Both the position numbers and the translations under genes were made by a program. Under the pieces are notes generated by a model. That model had not been told where the DNA came from and did no database searches. It was given only the letters and a program-made list of their open reading frames with translations. From Paulinella micropora (lineage: Eukaryota; Cercozoa; Imbricatea; Euglyphida; Paulinellidae): DNA of 64,000 nucleotides. The stretch spans positions 15,001 through 79,000 of the forward strand of contig WBZZ01001376.1 of NCBI GenBank assembly GCA_019918135.1, read 5' to 3'. This document shows, in pieces, positions 39,563-49,637 of the stretch (its first letter is position 1; every line of letters starts with the position of its first letter).

Positions 39563-41926
39563 CTAGTTTCTTAACAACCTGAGCTGCTCGTACTGCCTCG
39601 CTCTTGCCTGATTGTGCCGCGCTTGCCAGCCTGCTTCGAACACCAGGAACTTACTGACCTCCAAGCTCCGTAGCCCTGGAAGCGATTCAAGCATGCCCCA
39701 GAGCAGCGCACGTGTGACGACGCTGCGGACGGCCGGCTTAGTCGGGCCTTGTAGTTTTAGTAGCAGGAATCGCGCCAACGGCCGCAGCAGCTCCACCAGT
39801 TGCACCAGATCCGCTTCGCCCAAGCACTGCAGGCCCTGCACCTCCAGCTCTCGCAGGCCAGAGGGGAGTATTAGGTGTGGCAGCGTCCCAGCTACAGTCT
39901 GCAGGCTCACTACCAGCTTCTCGAGGTGGGACAACGTCTCCAGCGCCCCGCCCTCGACGAGGCCGAGAGCCCCGGCCGGGACGGGAGCGACGTAAAAGTG
40001 TAGCTCCTCGAGGCCGGGCAGCCTGGGCCAGAGCGCTCCGACACAGGCCGCCGTGAAATTCGCCTGGCCGGACTTGTCGCCCAGCCTCAGCCGCCGTAGG
40101 CAGGGCAGCGGGCCTAGGCGGCCCAGCCCCTCGTCCGTGAGGCCCGTGCACCCCTCGAGGTTTAGCTCTAGTAACGAGCGCAGGCGAGGTAGTTCTGTAC
40201 CCGTGAGCCGTGTACAGCCGTACAAGCTCAGCATCCGCAGGTTGCAGTAGAGCCCTAGCGAGGCGAGCCCCGCGTCGGTGAGGTTGGTGCAGCCGCCGAG
40301 GTGCAGCTCCTGCAGTCCGGCCAGGCCCGACAGCACTTTCAGGTCCGCCTCGAGGTCGACACACTCCGCCAGGTCGAGGTGCCGCAGGCTGCCCAGGGGC
40401 GGCAGAGCCCTCAGCCCCTGGTCCGTCAGGCCGCAGCCCCGGAGGACCAGCTTGCGCAGCCGCGACAGGGGCCGTAGACTAGCCAGCCCTTCGCCTGTGA
40501 TAGACTCCGCCTTGCACAGAGTGAGCTCCTCCAGTGCCGTGAGGCTGGCTAGGGCGGCCAGCCCCTCGTCGTTAATGGAGGCGGGCCCCCTGACGCTGAG
40601 CACTAGCTTGCGCAGGTTGGTCAGTGTCCACAGGTTGCTTAGGTCCTCGTTTACAATATCTAGATCCATCGTCAGTGTTCGGAGCTTGACAAGTCCAGCG
40701 ACAAACCTCAGGCAGGTTCCCGTGAGGCTATTGCCATCTTCGACGGGCAGAGGTTGTCCCTTGGCGTCTTCCTCTACCCCCCAGCCATCCGGGAGGTTGA
40801 GCTCTTCGAGGTTCTTGCTCAGCCGTGGCAGGAAATCGAACTGTTCTGTGCTGATTTCTGCGTCCCCGGAGATGTCTAGTTTCTTGAGCCTCCGGAATTC
40901 TCCTTCGTGCTCACACAGCCCCCGCAAAGTATCAAACACATTTTCGTCACACAGCCCCCGCAAAGTATCAAACACATTTTCGTCGTGGATACTGCCAGCG
41001 AGGTCTAGTTCCTCGAGGCTGGGCAACAGCGCTGTGGACTGTAGGTACTCGTCAGTTATCTGCCGATCTTCTGGCCAGGCCGACAGGTTCAGCACGCGCA
41101 ATCGGTGGCCCCAGCGGCCGGGCTCGCCCGCGTGCTGGAGCCAGGGCGGGTCCTCGTCCTCGTCCTCCTCCGCCCGCACCTGGCCGCAGGCGGTTAGGTC
41201 CAGCTCCAAGAGGCCTTCCACGCCGGGCAGCGAACCCAGCAGCCCGTTGCCGGTAATGCCGGAGTGCTGGAAGCCCAGCCGCTGGAAGTCACGCTTCCTG
41301 TCCACCAGCGCAGCCAAGCGTGTGTCGGTGAAGCCCGCGAAGTCCAGGCTGACCAGGTCTTGGAGCGAGGTCACGCAACGTAGCCAGTCCTCTTCTGCCA
41401 CGCCCGGGGCCAGGCGCGGGAGGTACAGTCGTCGAAGTTGCGGGAAGAGCTCCGGCAGCTGCAGGAGCGTGGCCGCCGTGACGGCGCAGTCGCCGTGGCT
41501 GTCCTCATCTACCAGGGACAGGTGCCGGACGACCAGGCCGTGCAGGTTCTGCCGCCCAAAGGGTGGGTCCGCGCGCGTGTCCGCGAGCAGCCAGACGTGT
41601 TCGCAGGTTACGCGCGCCCTCCGCCAGGTTGGGCCCAGGAGCTCGAAGAGGCGTCGGTGTGAGGCGAGGCGAAAGTCGAGCTCGGGGAGCGTGCAGTTGC
41701 GCCAGAAGCCCGGGACCTTGACCGCTTGGTGGTAATAGGCCTCGGACGTGCAGGCGAGGCCGAGCGTGTCGGCCGTCCAGCGCAGAAAGGGTGCGAGCCG
41801 CGGCCCCAGGACGCCGGCCTGGCAGGGCGGCGCCTGGCCGCCACGCCTGCAAGACACAACCAGTGCGCGGTGCGGCGCGGGCGAGGGGGGGGGCAGCGCA
41901 CAAGGGGACCTGGAGGGCTGTGCCAT
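39563..41926 (-). CDS. leucine-rich repeat protein (Cys-type), copy 1
   Basis: About 787 residues from MAQPSRSPCAL. The N-terminal 120 residues (GVLGPRLAPFLRWTADTLGLAC...CTLPELDFRLASHRRLFELLG) are F-box-like in look but not certain. Then come about 20 repeats of the type LRxLxLxGCxxLTDxGLxxLxx, the Cys-containing LRR class typical of F-box/FBXL partners of SCF ligases, e.g. LRKLVLRGCGLTDQGLRALPPL. The start was chosen because copy 2 begins with the matching MTQPSRSSCAL; an upstream in-frame Met at 42,013 lies in low-complexity sequence. A perfect tandem duplication of 12 codons occurs near 40,915-40,985. Probably a protein-binding adapter. It looks whole. Confidence 0.7.
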   Translation of the reverse strand: MAQPSRSPCALPPPSPAPHRALVVSCRRGGQAPPCQAGVLGPRLAPFLRWTADTLGLACTSEAYYHQAVKVPGFWRNCTLPELDFRLASHRRLFELLGPTWRRARVTCEHVWLLADTRADPPFGRQNLHGLVVRHLSLVDEDSHGDCAVTAATLLQLPELFPQLRRLYLPRLAPGVAEEDWLRCVTSLQDLVSLDFAGFTDTRLAALVDRKRDFQRLGFQHSGITGNGLLGSLPGVEGLLELDLTACGQVRAEEDEDEDPPWLQHAGEPGRWGHRLRVLNLSAWPEDRQITDEYLQSTALLPSLEELDLAGSIHDENVFDTLRGLCDENVFDTLRGLCEHEGEFRRLKKLDISGDAEISTEQFDFLPRLSKNLEELNLPDGWGVEEDAKGQPLPVEDGNSLTGTCLRFVAGLVKLRTLTMDLDIVNEDLSNLWTLTNLRKLVLSVRGPASINDEGLAALASLTALEELTLCKAESITGEGLASLRPLSRLRKLVLRGCGLTDQGLRALPPLGSLRHLDLAECVDLEADLKVLSGLAGLQELHLGGCTNLTDAGLASLGLYCNLRMLSLYGCTRLTGTELPRLRSLLELNLEGCTGLTDEGLGRLGPLPCLRRLRLGDKSGQANFTAACVGALWPRLPGLEELHFYVAPVPAGALGLVEGGALETLSHLEKLVVSLQTVAGTLPHLILPSGLRELEVQGLQCLGEADLVQLVELLRPLARFLLLKLQGPTKPAVRSVVTRALLWGMLESLPGLRSLEVSKFLVFEAGWQARHNQARARQYEQLRLLRN

Positions 41927-42013
41927 CGCGGGCGGGGACGGCTCGATCGGACAGTCCAGGGGCTGGCTAGGGGACGGTTCACGGCGGTGCTGCGACAGCA
42001 AACGACTGCACAC

Positions 42014-42464
42014 GCACAGACTGCTTTAGGAGGGAGACACCACCCCAAGCAAATGACGGGGCAGGAGGGGCGGGGAGCGGAGGGGGTGGCCCCTGGAGCA
42101 AGAGGGGGGGGGGCGGGGGAGGGGGGGGGTGTGCCCCGGGGAGCAGGGGGGGCGCCGGCCCCTCGTCTCCACCCCCCCCCCTCGGCAGCTCTCGCCGCAG
42201 GCCTTGGCCTCGTCCCCTGCCTGCCGGCTCTGGTCATTGGAGTTCCTGGACGCCGGTCCCGTGTTCTGTCAAGACTGAGTCTAGTGTCGAAGCCTTTTCG
42301 CTTCTGCTTAAAAGTTTTTACTTCTGGTGCTGCTACTACTCAGCTTTGGGTAGGGCACCCTGCACCGCACCCCCTCGCCGGGTCCCGCAGGCACTCGGTC
42401 CAAGCACGACTGCTCGGTGCTCCGGGGGAAGGAAGGGGAGAGCCAGCCAGAGCGAGAGTGCGCG
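42014..42464. other. intergenic region between LRR copies
   Basis: 5' region of copy 1 with G and C runs (42,105-42,130; 42,170-42,182) and the duplicated 3' flank of copy 2 (from 42,238). Conserved GCTTTAGGAGGGAGAC block at 42,024-42,040. Confidence 0.5.
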
Positions 42465-44761
42465 CTAGTTGTCCGTTGACCAAAGCCTGAGCCGCCCGTC
42501 CGCCCACACCGCGTCTACCTCATCGGGCTGCGCCGGGGGGTCGGACACGAACGACGAACTGACGTCTATGAGCCGCAGCCCCGGGGATTCGTGGTCTAGC
42601 ACGTGCCGGAGCTGTTCCAAGGTAAGGAGGGGCGCGGTCACCGGCCCTGGTGCCCCCTCGTGCCACGTCACCGCCTGGCGTCGCAGCCCTAGTACCCGGA
42701 GCCGCGGCAGGCTCCGCAGCAGCCCCCCCAGCCGCTCCTCTGACAGCCATTCGGTCAGGCACGTCACGGTGAGCTTCCGCAGGCCGGCGGGGAGGTCCGA
42801 GGGCAGAGTGCGCGACCTCACGACCAGCTGCCCGAGCCGGGCGCACCCGGACAACCCCGCCAGCGCCTCGCCCGCCACGTTGCCGTTGGCAGCCAGCGTG
42901 AGGTGTAGTTCCTCGAGGCCGGGCAGCCGGGGCCAGAGCGCCCTGACGCCGGCCGCCGTGAAGCTCGGCCGGGTGAACTTCTGGCCCAGCCTCAGCAGTC
43001 GCAGGCCAGGCAGCGGGCCCAGGCGGCTCAGCCCCCCGTTAGTGAGGCCGGTGCATCTTTCGAGGTCTAGCTCTGCTAACGAGCCAGGTGGGCTAGTCCT
43101 GTACCCGTGAGCAGCGGACAGCCGCGCAAGCCGAGCACCCGCAGGTTGCGGGGGCGCCCCAGTGAGGAGAGCCCCGCGTCAGTGAGGTAAGCGCAGCAGC
43201 GGAGGTGCAGCTCCTGCAGGCTGGCCAGGCGTGAGAGCACCTTTAGGTCCGCCGCAAGGCCGCTACAGTTTGACAGATCGAGGTGCCGCAGGCTGTCTAG
43301 GGGCGGCAGGGCCGCCAGCCCCTGGTCCGTCAGGCCGCAACCCGAGAGTGCCAGCTTCCGCAGCCTCGCCAGGGGCCGCAGGTAGGCTAGCCCCCTGCCT
43401 TGCAGCCGCCCAGCCTCGGACACCCTGAGCTCCTCGAGGTTCGTGAGGCTGGCTAGGGCAGCCAGGCACCTGTCGGTGATAGCGGTGGTCTGCATGGAGC
43501 TCAGCTCTAGCGTGCGCAACTCGGTCAGTGCGGACAGGTTCTCTAGCTCCTGGTCGGTAACGCACAGGTCCGCCCTTAGTATCCGAAGCTTGACCAGGCC
43601 CCGGACAAACAGCAGGCAGGCCCCTGTGAGGCCGCCGGAACCCCGCGGGAGGTGCAGCTCTTCCAGTTCCGACAGCTGTGACAGGAAGCTAAACCCTGAT
43701 GTTCTCGCTGATGTCGCCCCCCCGAGGTCGAGTTTCCTGAGCTGCCGGAACCTGTCCTCTAGCCGGCACAGGTCAGACATGGTGCCTATCGCGTCGATGT
43801 CTCCACTGTCGCAGAGGTTTAGTTCTTGGAGTTGGGGTAGCAGCGCTATGCGCCCTATCCAGGCGGCGTTCACCTGCCGCCCTGCCAAGCGCGACAAGTT
43901 CAGCACGCGCAGTTGCTGGCCCCAGTGGTCGGGCCCGCCCGCGCCCCCGAGCCACGGCGCGTCATCGTCGTCCCCCGGTGCCAGATCATCGCAGGAGGCC
44001 AGGTCCAGCTCCGTCAGGCCTGGCACGCTGGGCAACGAAGCCCACAGTCCCTGGCCAGTAATGCTGGAGTGCTGGAAGCCCAGCCGCTGCCAGCGACGCG
44101 GGATTTGCACCAGCTGCGCCAAGCCCTCATCGCTAAAGCCCGCGAAATCCAGGCTGTTCAAGTGTGGGAGCGAGGTCACACAAGCTAGCCAGACGTCGTC
44201 GTCCGTCACGTCCGCCGCCAGGCGCGGGAGGTCCAGTCGTTGGAGTTGCGGACAGAACTTCGGCAGCGCCTGGAGCGTGGCCGCCGTGACGGCGCAGTGG
44301 TCGTAGCTGTCCTGGTCCACCAAGGAAAGGTGCCGGACGACCAGGCCCTGCAGGTCCGCCAGGGGGGGTGGGTCCGCGTGCGCGTCCGCGAGCAGCCAGA
44401 CGTGTTCGCAGGTTACGTGCGCCCGCCGCCAGGTTTCGCCCAGGAGCGCGAAGAGGTGCCGGTGGGCGGCGAGGCGGAAGTCGAGCTCGGGCAGCGTGCA
44501 GTTGCGCCAGAAGCCAGGGGCCTGCACCACTTGGTGGTACCAGGCCTCGGACGTGCAGGCGAGGCCGAGCGCTTCCACCGTGCCGTGCAGAAAAGGTGCG
44601 AGCCGCGGCCCCAGGACGCCGGGCTCGCCGGGCCCGCCGGGCGGCGCCTGGTCGCGGCGCCTGCAGGACACAACCAGTGCGCGGTGGGTAAGGAGAGAGG
44701 GGGTGGTGTTGGGGGGCGGGGAGGGGGGCAGCGCACAAGAGGACCTGGAGGGCTGAGTCAT
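42465..44761 (-). pseudogene. leucine-rich repeat protein, copy 2, interrupted
   Basis: Paralog of copy 1 with the same N-terminal domain (MTQPSRSSCAL...FLHGTVEALGLACTSEAWYHQVVQAPGFW) and about 18 Cys-type LRRs (LRKLALSGCGLTDQGLAALPPL, LRHLDLSNCSGLAADLKVLSRL). The coding sequence continues past the end of the long N-terminal frame (43,076-44,761) in the 42,465-42,878 frame and between them, so the gene is interrupted once or twice; the reading frame change lies near 43,080. Repeats in that part follow the same consensus, so the loss is recent or a sequencing artefact. Function as for copy 1. Confidence 0.65.
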
Positions 44762-45083
44762 CGCGGTGCAGGGGAGGGGGGCGGAGAGTCCGGGGAGCCA
44801 GTTCGGGGGCGGCGCTGCGCCTGCTAACTACGGCACAGGCACAACCCGCTTTAGGCAGGAGACCCCGCGCAGGGGAATGACGGGGCGAAGGGTGGGGGGG
44901 GGGGGAGGACGGCGGGGGGAGGGGAGGGGAGGGGGCCCCCCTTCTTCCCTCCCCGGGCGGCCGCCCGGCGGCCCCCGGGGGGGGGGGGAGCCGTTCCGCC
45001 GGGCGCCCGTCCCCAAGGGAGCCGGGCCCGCCCCCCGGCCTCCTCCCCCCCCAAAAAAGCAAGCTTAGCGGCCCGGTCGCGTC
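44762..45083. other. intergenic G-rich region
   Basis: 5' flank of LRR copy 2 and start of the next + strand gene. Homopurine tracts at 44,894-44,935 and a G run at 44,979-44,989. A shared divergent promoter region is likely, but no core motif is evident. Confidence 0.4.
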
Positions 45084-45248
45084 ATGACGACGGCGGCCGC
45101 CAGCACGCGTGAACGGCCGCGCGGGCGGTGGTGGTGGTGGTGCCTGTGGTGGGGGTGGGCGCTGGGGGTCGTGGCGGCGGAGGGGCCGCCGCCCGAGTCG
45201 CTCGGGTACCAGGTGCAGTCGGTCGTCGCGTCCGCGGCCCCGTCGCCG
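45084..45248 (+). pseudogene. secreted/membrane protein gene cut by element boundary
   Basis: Begins MTTAAASTRERPRGRWWWWC, then LWWGWALGVVAAEGPPPESLGYQ, a typical signal-peptide pattern (basic n-region, Trp-rich hydrophobic core, AxA-like cleavage site). About 55 codons in, the sequence turns into the second element and its AT-rich composition, so only the beginning of the host-side gene is present. The mature part is too short to assign. Confidence 0.5.
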
Positions 45249-46198
45249 GACGCATATCTTCGTTTGATATGCTCACGAGAGATGGATAAACGATTGAATA
45301 ATTTGTAGCACCGCCATTAAAAAGCGATTTATTTTTTATGCTAAGAATTGGGCTTTCAGTAGTGCTCGCTGGCTCACTACCTTCGGCTTCGTTAGATATG
45401 GATGAATTAACGGTGTTAGCGCCCTCAATAAACATACTACAACTTGCTGTTTTTAAACTTTGTATTCCTGTATCGGCATCATTTCTCATTCTAGCAACAA
45501 ATGGAAGAGTTGTATTCCGCAGACTGACACCCGTGTTGGCATTCGCATACTTAATCATATGGACTTGCTGGAATTCGCCTGTGTTGGGGTTCTCAATTGA
45601 AAACTTAATGGCCCCAACGCCTAAATATTGAAATTGAATTTGAAAGACGTTTCCCTTCGTCAAATCCAAGAGCGGCATATCGCCTGTTCCATCACATGGG
45701 TCATCCCAGTTCGCTTGTTGAATATATGAAACAACACCTCCTTTCGCGTGTGCTATACAGAAACCCGCCACACCATCCTTATAAAAGTAGAATCCATTTT
45801 GTAGATTATTATCGCCTATACCAATAAATGATACATATTCCTTAGCTTCATCAGGTCCATAAGGCAGTGAAGCGTGCTAAAACACCCATACCTGTTCTGT
45901 ATTTTATTTTTCTTTTGCTTTCCATAACGGCATTAGCAGTAGCATTAGCGGTTGTTTTTAATTCAGCCATATTACTGCTAAATGAAACGCTCGCGTTCGT
46001 TTCTGTTTTTGTCCATACCCTTGTATTGATAGTATATGGAAAGATTTCCTGTAATACTGGTGTTAATGAACTGGTTAATGCTTCACCAAAGGCAGTTTTC
46101 ATATTTTGACCCCCTACATATCCATCATACCCGACTTTGACATTTACGAAGTCTCTGCCTGGATTTTGGGCGACTAAATTTCGTTGGTGGGATGTCAT
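45249..46198 (-). pseudogene. fibre-like structural protein, broken and cut copy
   Basis: Relative of the protein at 6956-8188: MTSHQRNLVAQNPGRDFVNV matches its start, and FQIQFQYLGVGAIKFSIENP its middle. It lies downstream of the capsid gene, as in the left element. The gene runs into the element boundary, and there is about one break besides. Confidence 0.75.
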
Positions 46199-46308
46199 AG
46201 TTTCTATATTATCAAAAAATAAATAATCTGTCAAAATTAATTGTAATTACGAACTCAAAAACCTATTGCGAAGCTACGCCCGCAAAGCGTATCACCTCAC
46301 TGGTGGAG

Positions 46309-47790
46309 TTATGAAATAGTAATCATATTCGCCTTAACCTGAACCTCTCGCTGAGTGATTGCCACGGTGTAATGGTTGAAGGCGGCATTCGCGGTGGTAG
46401 CAATAAACTCCCATCGTCGCTCAGTATCAAGGCTTAAACCCCTGATTTCATTCTGGTCCTTGCTCCATAGAGGACGGGTATTATCCCAAGTATCCACCCA
46501 GACCCAATTGTATTTATACACATCGTTATTCATCAAGGCCGAACCCTCAATCTTTGGTTTCAGATACATATAGTCTTCTTCGCTCGCAGCATCAATGTTG
46601 AAATCTTGCTGGCGGGCACCATCCAGAGTAGTGTAAAAATTGACAACCTTAGCGGCGGCACGGTTATCGTGGTCATAAGCTGTGTTCTTTTTTTCTTCAT
46701 TGTTAAAAACAGAATGATAAATCTTCTTCAAACGGCGACCGTGCCCGCGGTCAAATCGCATAATAATGTTTTGGGTCGTGCTTGTGGGCGTAGTATTCTT
46801 ATAAACATAGGGATAATCAATATTGAAGCTCATACCTTCGGGGCTGGCAATCTTCTGCTGGATTGATTGAATGACATCTGGGTTCGTTTCAACCGCGAGA
46901 AACAAGGCAAGATTGGTGACATCAGCAGATACAGCCATATTAGCACTACCAACATTTGCCGTGCTATTAATAGCAGTAGCAGCACCATTCGTCACCGTAT
47001 AACCAGTTCTGTCAGTAGCACTCCACACAATTCGCATAGTCAAAATCTCTGGAAACATAATAGTCTTAATGTCAAGTGCGAAAATAGTGTTAATAATCAT
47101 ACCCAAAGGAATTTTAACATTAATGGCCAAAGCAGCATTCGCTCCACTTCTCACAAGATACTTCGCCTCGTTGTAATTAACATTTACGGCGGATAGTGCT
47201 CCAACTCCAGTCGTCAAAGCGGCATCATCATGACGACGAGCGGCAATCACGGGCTCTCGCAATAGGTTCTGAGTTGCGGCAGCAACATCGTTATTACCAT
47301 CAGCGGCCGCACGAAAGGCAGTTCTAATAGCTTCAGTAGCACTAATGTTAATCAAACCGTTAGCATTACACTTTTGGAGCATACATCCATATCCACTGGC
47401 ATCACCGTGGTTAGGAAGGTCTAAGAAATCCTTCAAGCTCATTTCTGGTTTCCACAACATCTTAGTCACAGTTCTAAGATTGTTAACGTCGCATAGGTAG
47501 ACTCCACTTCTAGTTTGAAGTTGTATCTGGCTAATTTGCGAAAGGCAATCCATAAAAATTCTTGAATAAGTGTTGGCACCCGCTGCCCTCATAGTATAAG
47601 TAAAACTCAAATAAGACCGAGCGAGATTGAAAGGTCGGCTAATAAGGTCAAAGCTTCGTTCTTGTCCGCCAGCAGTAGTGACCTCAAAGGTTCCAGAACC
47701 CTCACGAGGGGCCAGCTTATTCAAACGATAAGAAGCACTGATGTAGTCAGTCTTGCTGAAATCTAGTTTGCCTCCGTGTTGAGTAGGCAT
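46309..47790 (-). CDS. MCP: major capsid protein, double jelly roll (type A)
   Basis: 493 residues that look whole, over 90% alike by eye to the protein at 5304-6791 over its full length, with the same start (MPTQHGGKLDFSKTDY) and the same end (VKANMITIS). Differences are scattered, mostly conservative, with a small length change near residues 280-290, which suggests selection on the protein before integration. It is preceded by the AT-box/TATA block at 47,841-47,876. Confidence 0.85.
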   Translation of the reverse strand: MPTQHGGKLDFSKTDYISASYRLNKLAPREGSGTFEVTTAGGQERSFDLISRPFNLARSYLSFTYTMRAAGANTYSRIFMDCLSQISQIQLQTRSGVYLCDVNNLRTVTKMLWKPEMSLKDFLDLPNHGDASGYGCMLQKCNANGLINISATEAIRTAFRAAADGNNDVAAATQNLLREPVIAARRHDDAALTTGVGALSAVNVNYNEAKYLVRSGANAALAINVKIPLGMIINTIFALDIKTIMFPEILTMRIVWSATDRTGYTVTNGAATAINSTANVGSANMAVSADVTNLALFLAVETNPDVIQSIQQKIASPEGMSFNIDYPYVYKNTTPTSTTQNIIMRFDRGHGRRLKKIYHSVFNNEEKKNTAYDHDNRAAAKVVNFYTTLDGARQQDFNIDAASEEDYMYLKPKIEGSALMNNDVYKYNWVWVDTWDNTRPLWSKDQNEIRGLSLDTERRWEFIATTANAAFNHYTVAITQREVQVKANMITIS

Positions 47791-47840
47791 TTTGTGTAAG
47801 TGCCCGAAGTTTTTGGTGAAGCTTTTTTTAAAAGGTTCCT

Positions 47841-47876
47841 ATATTTTAATATGAGAAAAAAATTAATTAATTAATT
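47841..47876 (-). promoter_or_regulatory. AT-box plus TATA-like motif before the capsid gene
   Basis: On the - strand: TTAATTAATTAATTTTTTTC, then TCATATTAAAATATAGG, about 50 bases before the start at 47,790. A leader (GTGTAAGTGCCCGAAG and GGTTCCTATATTTTAAT on the + strand) is duplicated at 48,154-48,220. Confidence 0.5.
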
Positions 47877-48156
47877 AACGGCTTTTTAACAAATTAAAAA
47901 ATGATGTAAATAAATTAAAATAATTCGTCTCGCGGTAAATCAACAATGTCATAACAATGCCTAACCCGTTGAGATTAACTGGCTGGTCGTTTTCGTCAGT
48001 CAAGTAAAAACGATACAAGTTGCTTTCCTGTCCTCCTGCGGTAGACACAGTGATATTAATAGAACCCTCACGAGGGGTAAGCTTATTCAAGCGATAAGAA
48101 GCACTGATGTAGTCAGTCCTGCTAAAGTCTAGTTCGCCTCCGTGTTGTGTAGGCAT
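47875..48156 (-). CDS. short chimeric frame: capsid start joined to penton-like end
   Basis: 93 residues. The first part (MPTQHGGELDFSRTDYISA... REGS) equals the beginning of the capsid protein; the last part (NLYRFYLTDENDQPVNLNG...FFNLLKSR) equals the end of the penton-like protein. Its 5' leader equals that of the capsid gene. It looks like the product of an unequal duplication between the two neighbouring genes. Whether it is expressed is unknown. Confidence 0.7.
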   Translation of the reverse strand: MPTQHGGELDFSRTDYISASYRLNKLTPREGSINITVSTAGGQESNLYRFYLTDENDQPVNLNGLGIVMTLLIYRETNYFNLFTSFFNLLKSR

Positions 48157-48241
48157 TTTGTGTAAGTGCCCGAAGTTTTTGGTGAAGCTTTTTTAAAAGG
48201 TTCCTATATTTTAATCCGAGAAAAAAAAATAAATTAATTAA

Positions 48242-49060
48242 TTACCTTGATTTGAGTAGATTAAAGAATGATGTAAATAAATTAAAATAATTCGTCTCGC
48301 GGTAAATCAACAATGTCATTACAATACCTAACCCGTTGAGATTAACTGGCTGGTCGTTTTCGTCAGTCAAGTAGAACCGATACACATTGCTTGAACTAGT
48401 AGATAGCCGTTTGCCGTATTCACTACCCGAGCCGTCGTAAATAACAGAGCCGAACGGGATTTCATTCGCCGTGTATATTTCTTGGAGCACGTGATTATCA
48501 CCTTCCCCAACGAGGTCGCTTTGTAGATACAATGTTTTTTCGCCAGTCAATATTATGACATTTGGCGACCTCAGTGTATTATTAGCAAAGAAGTAAGTAG
48601 AGGACCGCTCAAAACCCATAATTTCGTGAATACGAGTTTCGTCGTCAAATACAAACCGCGGTTGAATGTTAATGGGATTGTTCGCTACGGTGAATGTTAG
48701 CTTGCCATCTTCTGGGTCAGTATTCGTATTGTTGCTTGTTATTGTGTATGTGTAGTCGTTGGGACTTTCTGCGGTTAGCACCTCGGCCAGCTTATTTTTT
48801 AAGTTGTTCATTGTGTAGTTGCCTTCGGGTATAGTAATTAAAGCCTCATACCCGTCTTCGCTAAGTGTAAAGGTATTGTATGGCGAAGCCACAGAGTAAT
48901 ACGATTTCGGCACATAGATATGTAAAATTTTACAGTGTGTCGGGTTGTCTAGCGATTTCATATCAATGGAGTGAGTGAAATCACTGTCCGTGCCGTTTAT
49001 CCTATTTTTGCTATTGACATATTAGTAAATATTACTACTTCGCCCGCCTCTATATTCCAT
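48242..49060 (-). pseudogene. minor capsid (penton-like) protein, broken copy
   Basis: Relative of the protein at 4262-5074, with PEGNYTMNNLKNKLAEVL, NVIILTGEKTLYLQSDLVGEGDNHV and the conserved C-terminus LYRFYLTDENDQ. It lies directly upstream of the chimeric frame and the capsid gene, in the expected order. About one break near the beginning of the gene. Confidence 0.75.
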
Positions 49061-49155
49061 TGCGGAGACTTCGCCTCCGCACCTCCACGGGTTTTGTGAA
49101 ACTTTTTTCAAAAGTTTCTATATAATAGAAAATATATTTTTTTTGTTTTACATCT
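49061..49155. repeat. intergenic hairpin, other family
   Basis: GCGGAGACTTCGCCTCCGC is a compact hairpin followed by ACCTCCACGGGTTTTG and GAAACTTTTTTCAAAAGTTTC, a second hairpin. The first block recurs at 51,224-51,250. This element thus uses different intergenic hairpins from the left element. Confidence 0.7.
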
Positions 49156-49637
49156 CTAAATGAAGGTATCATAACCATACCCGTTCTGTGTTTTCAACTC
49201 CTCCGCTTCTTTTTCTTTTAAGTCTATCCAACCGCTGGCAAATTTAAAGCGATTACCTTTCGCCCGCTCTAACAAAAACCTAATACTATGCCACCCGCAG
49301 GTATCTGTTGTGTCGCTTTGGTTTTTAACTTGATTAACCTTCATAAGCAGATATGTGTTCGGCTTACTGTTGTCAATATTAAGCTGTTTCATTTGGTGTA
49401 GAAATAGGTCTGTCGGTTTATACAAAGCGAGTGGGTCGTAGATTTCAATAGAGTCATCTTTAATGGTGTCAATCCAAACAGCAATCCAATGTGAGCCTGG
49501 TTGGCTAGACTTATCTAAATTCATTATAAATCCATACTTCTTTCTTTTTCTGGTTTCAGTTTGTTTATTTCATCGCTGGCTACCGTGCCGATATACCATT
49601 CGTGCTTTTTCATAATGTTGTCTATTTCGTCCGTCAT
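49156..49637 (-). pseudogene. Ulp1/adenain-like cysteine protease, broken copy
   Basis: Shows the family's order: GSHWIAVWIDTIKD (His), IEIYDPLALY (acidic partner), QSDTTDTCGWHSIRF (Gln and nucleophile Cys). Position between coiled-coil and penton-like genes equals that in the left element. About one break. Confidence 0.75.

Larger units (their letters stand above)
39319..45060. repeat. tandem duplication of a 2.8-kb LRR gene unit
   Basis: Two units, about 39,325-42,230 and 42,231-45,060. The 3' flanks share GGAGTTCCTGGACG-like, GTCTAGTGTCGAAGC-like, TTAAAAGTTTT, ACTCAGCT and GGTAGGGC(G/A)CCC blocks (39,330-39,460 and 42,238-42,360). The coding parts are alike throughout. The 5' flanks share GCTTTAGG(A/C)(G/A)GGAGAC and AATGACGGGGC. 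This shows a direct duplication, followed by divergence. Confidence 0.85.

Noticed and set aside
40278-42490. Long + strand frames opposite the LRR genes (Ser/Arg-rich).
   Set aside because: Shadow of the LRR codon pattern; the - strand frames have clear LRR consensus.
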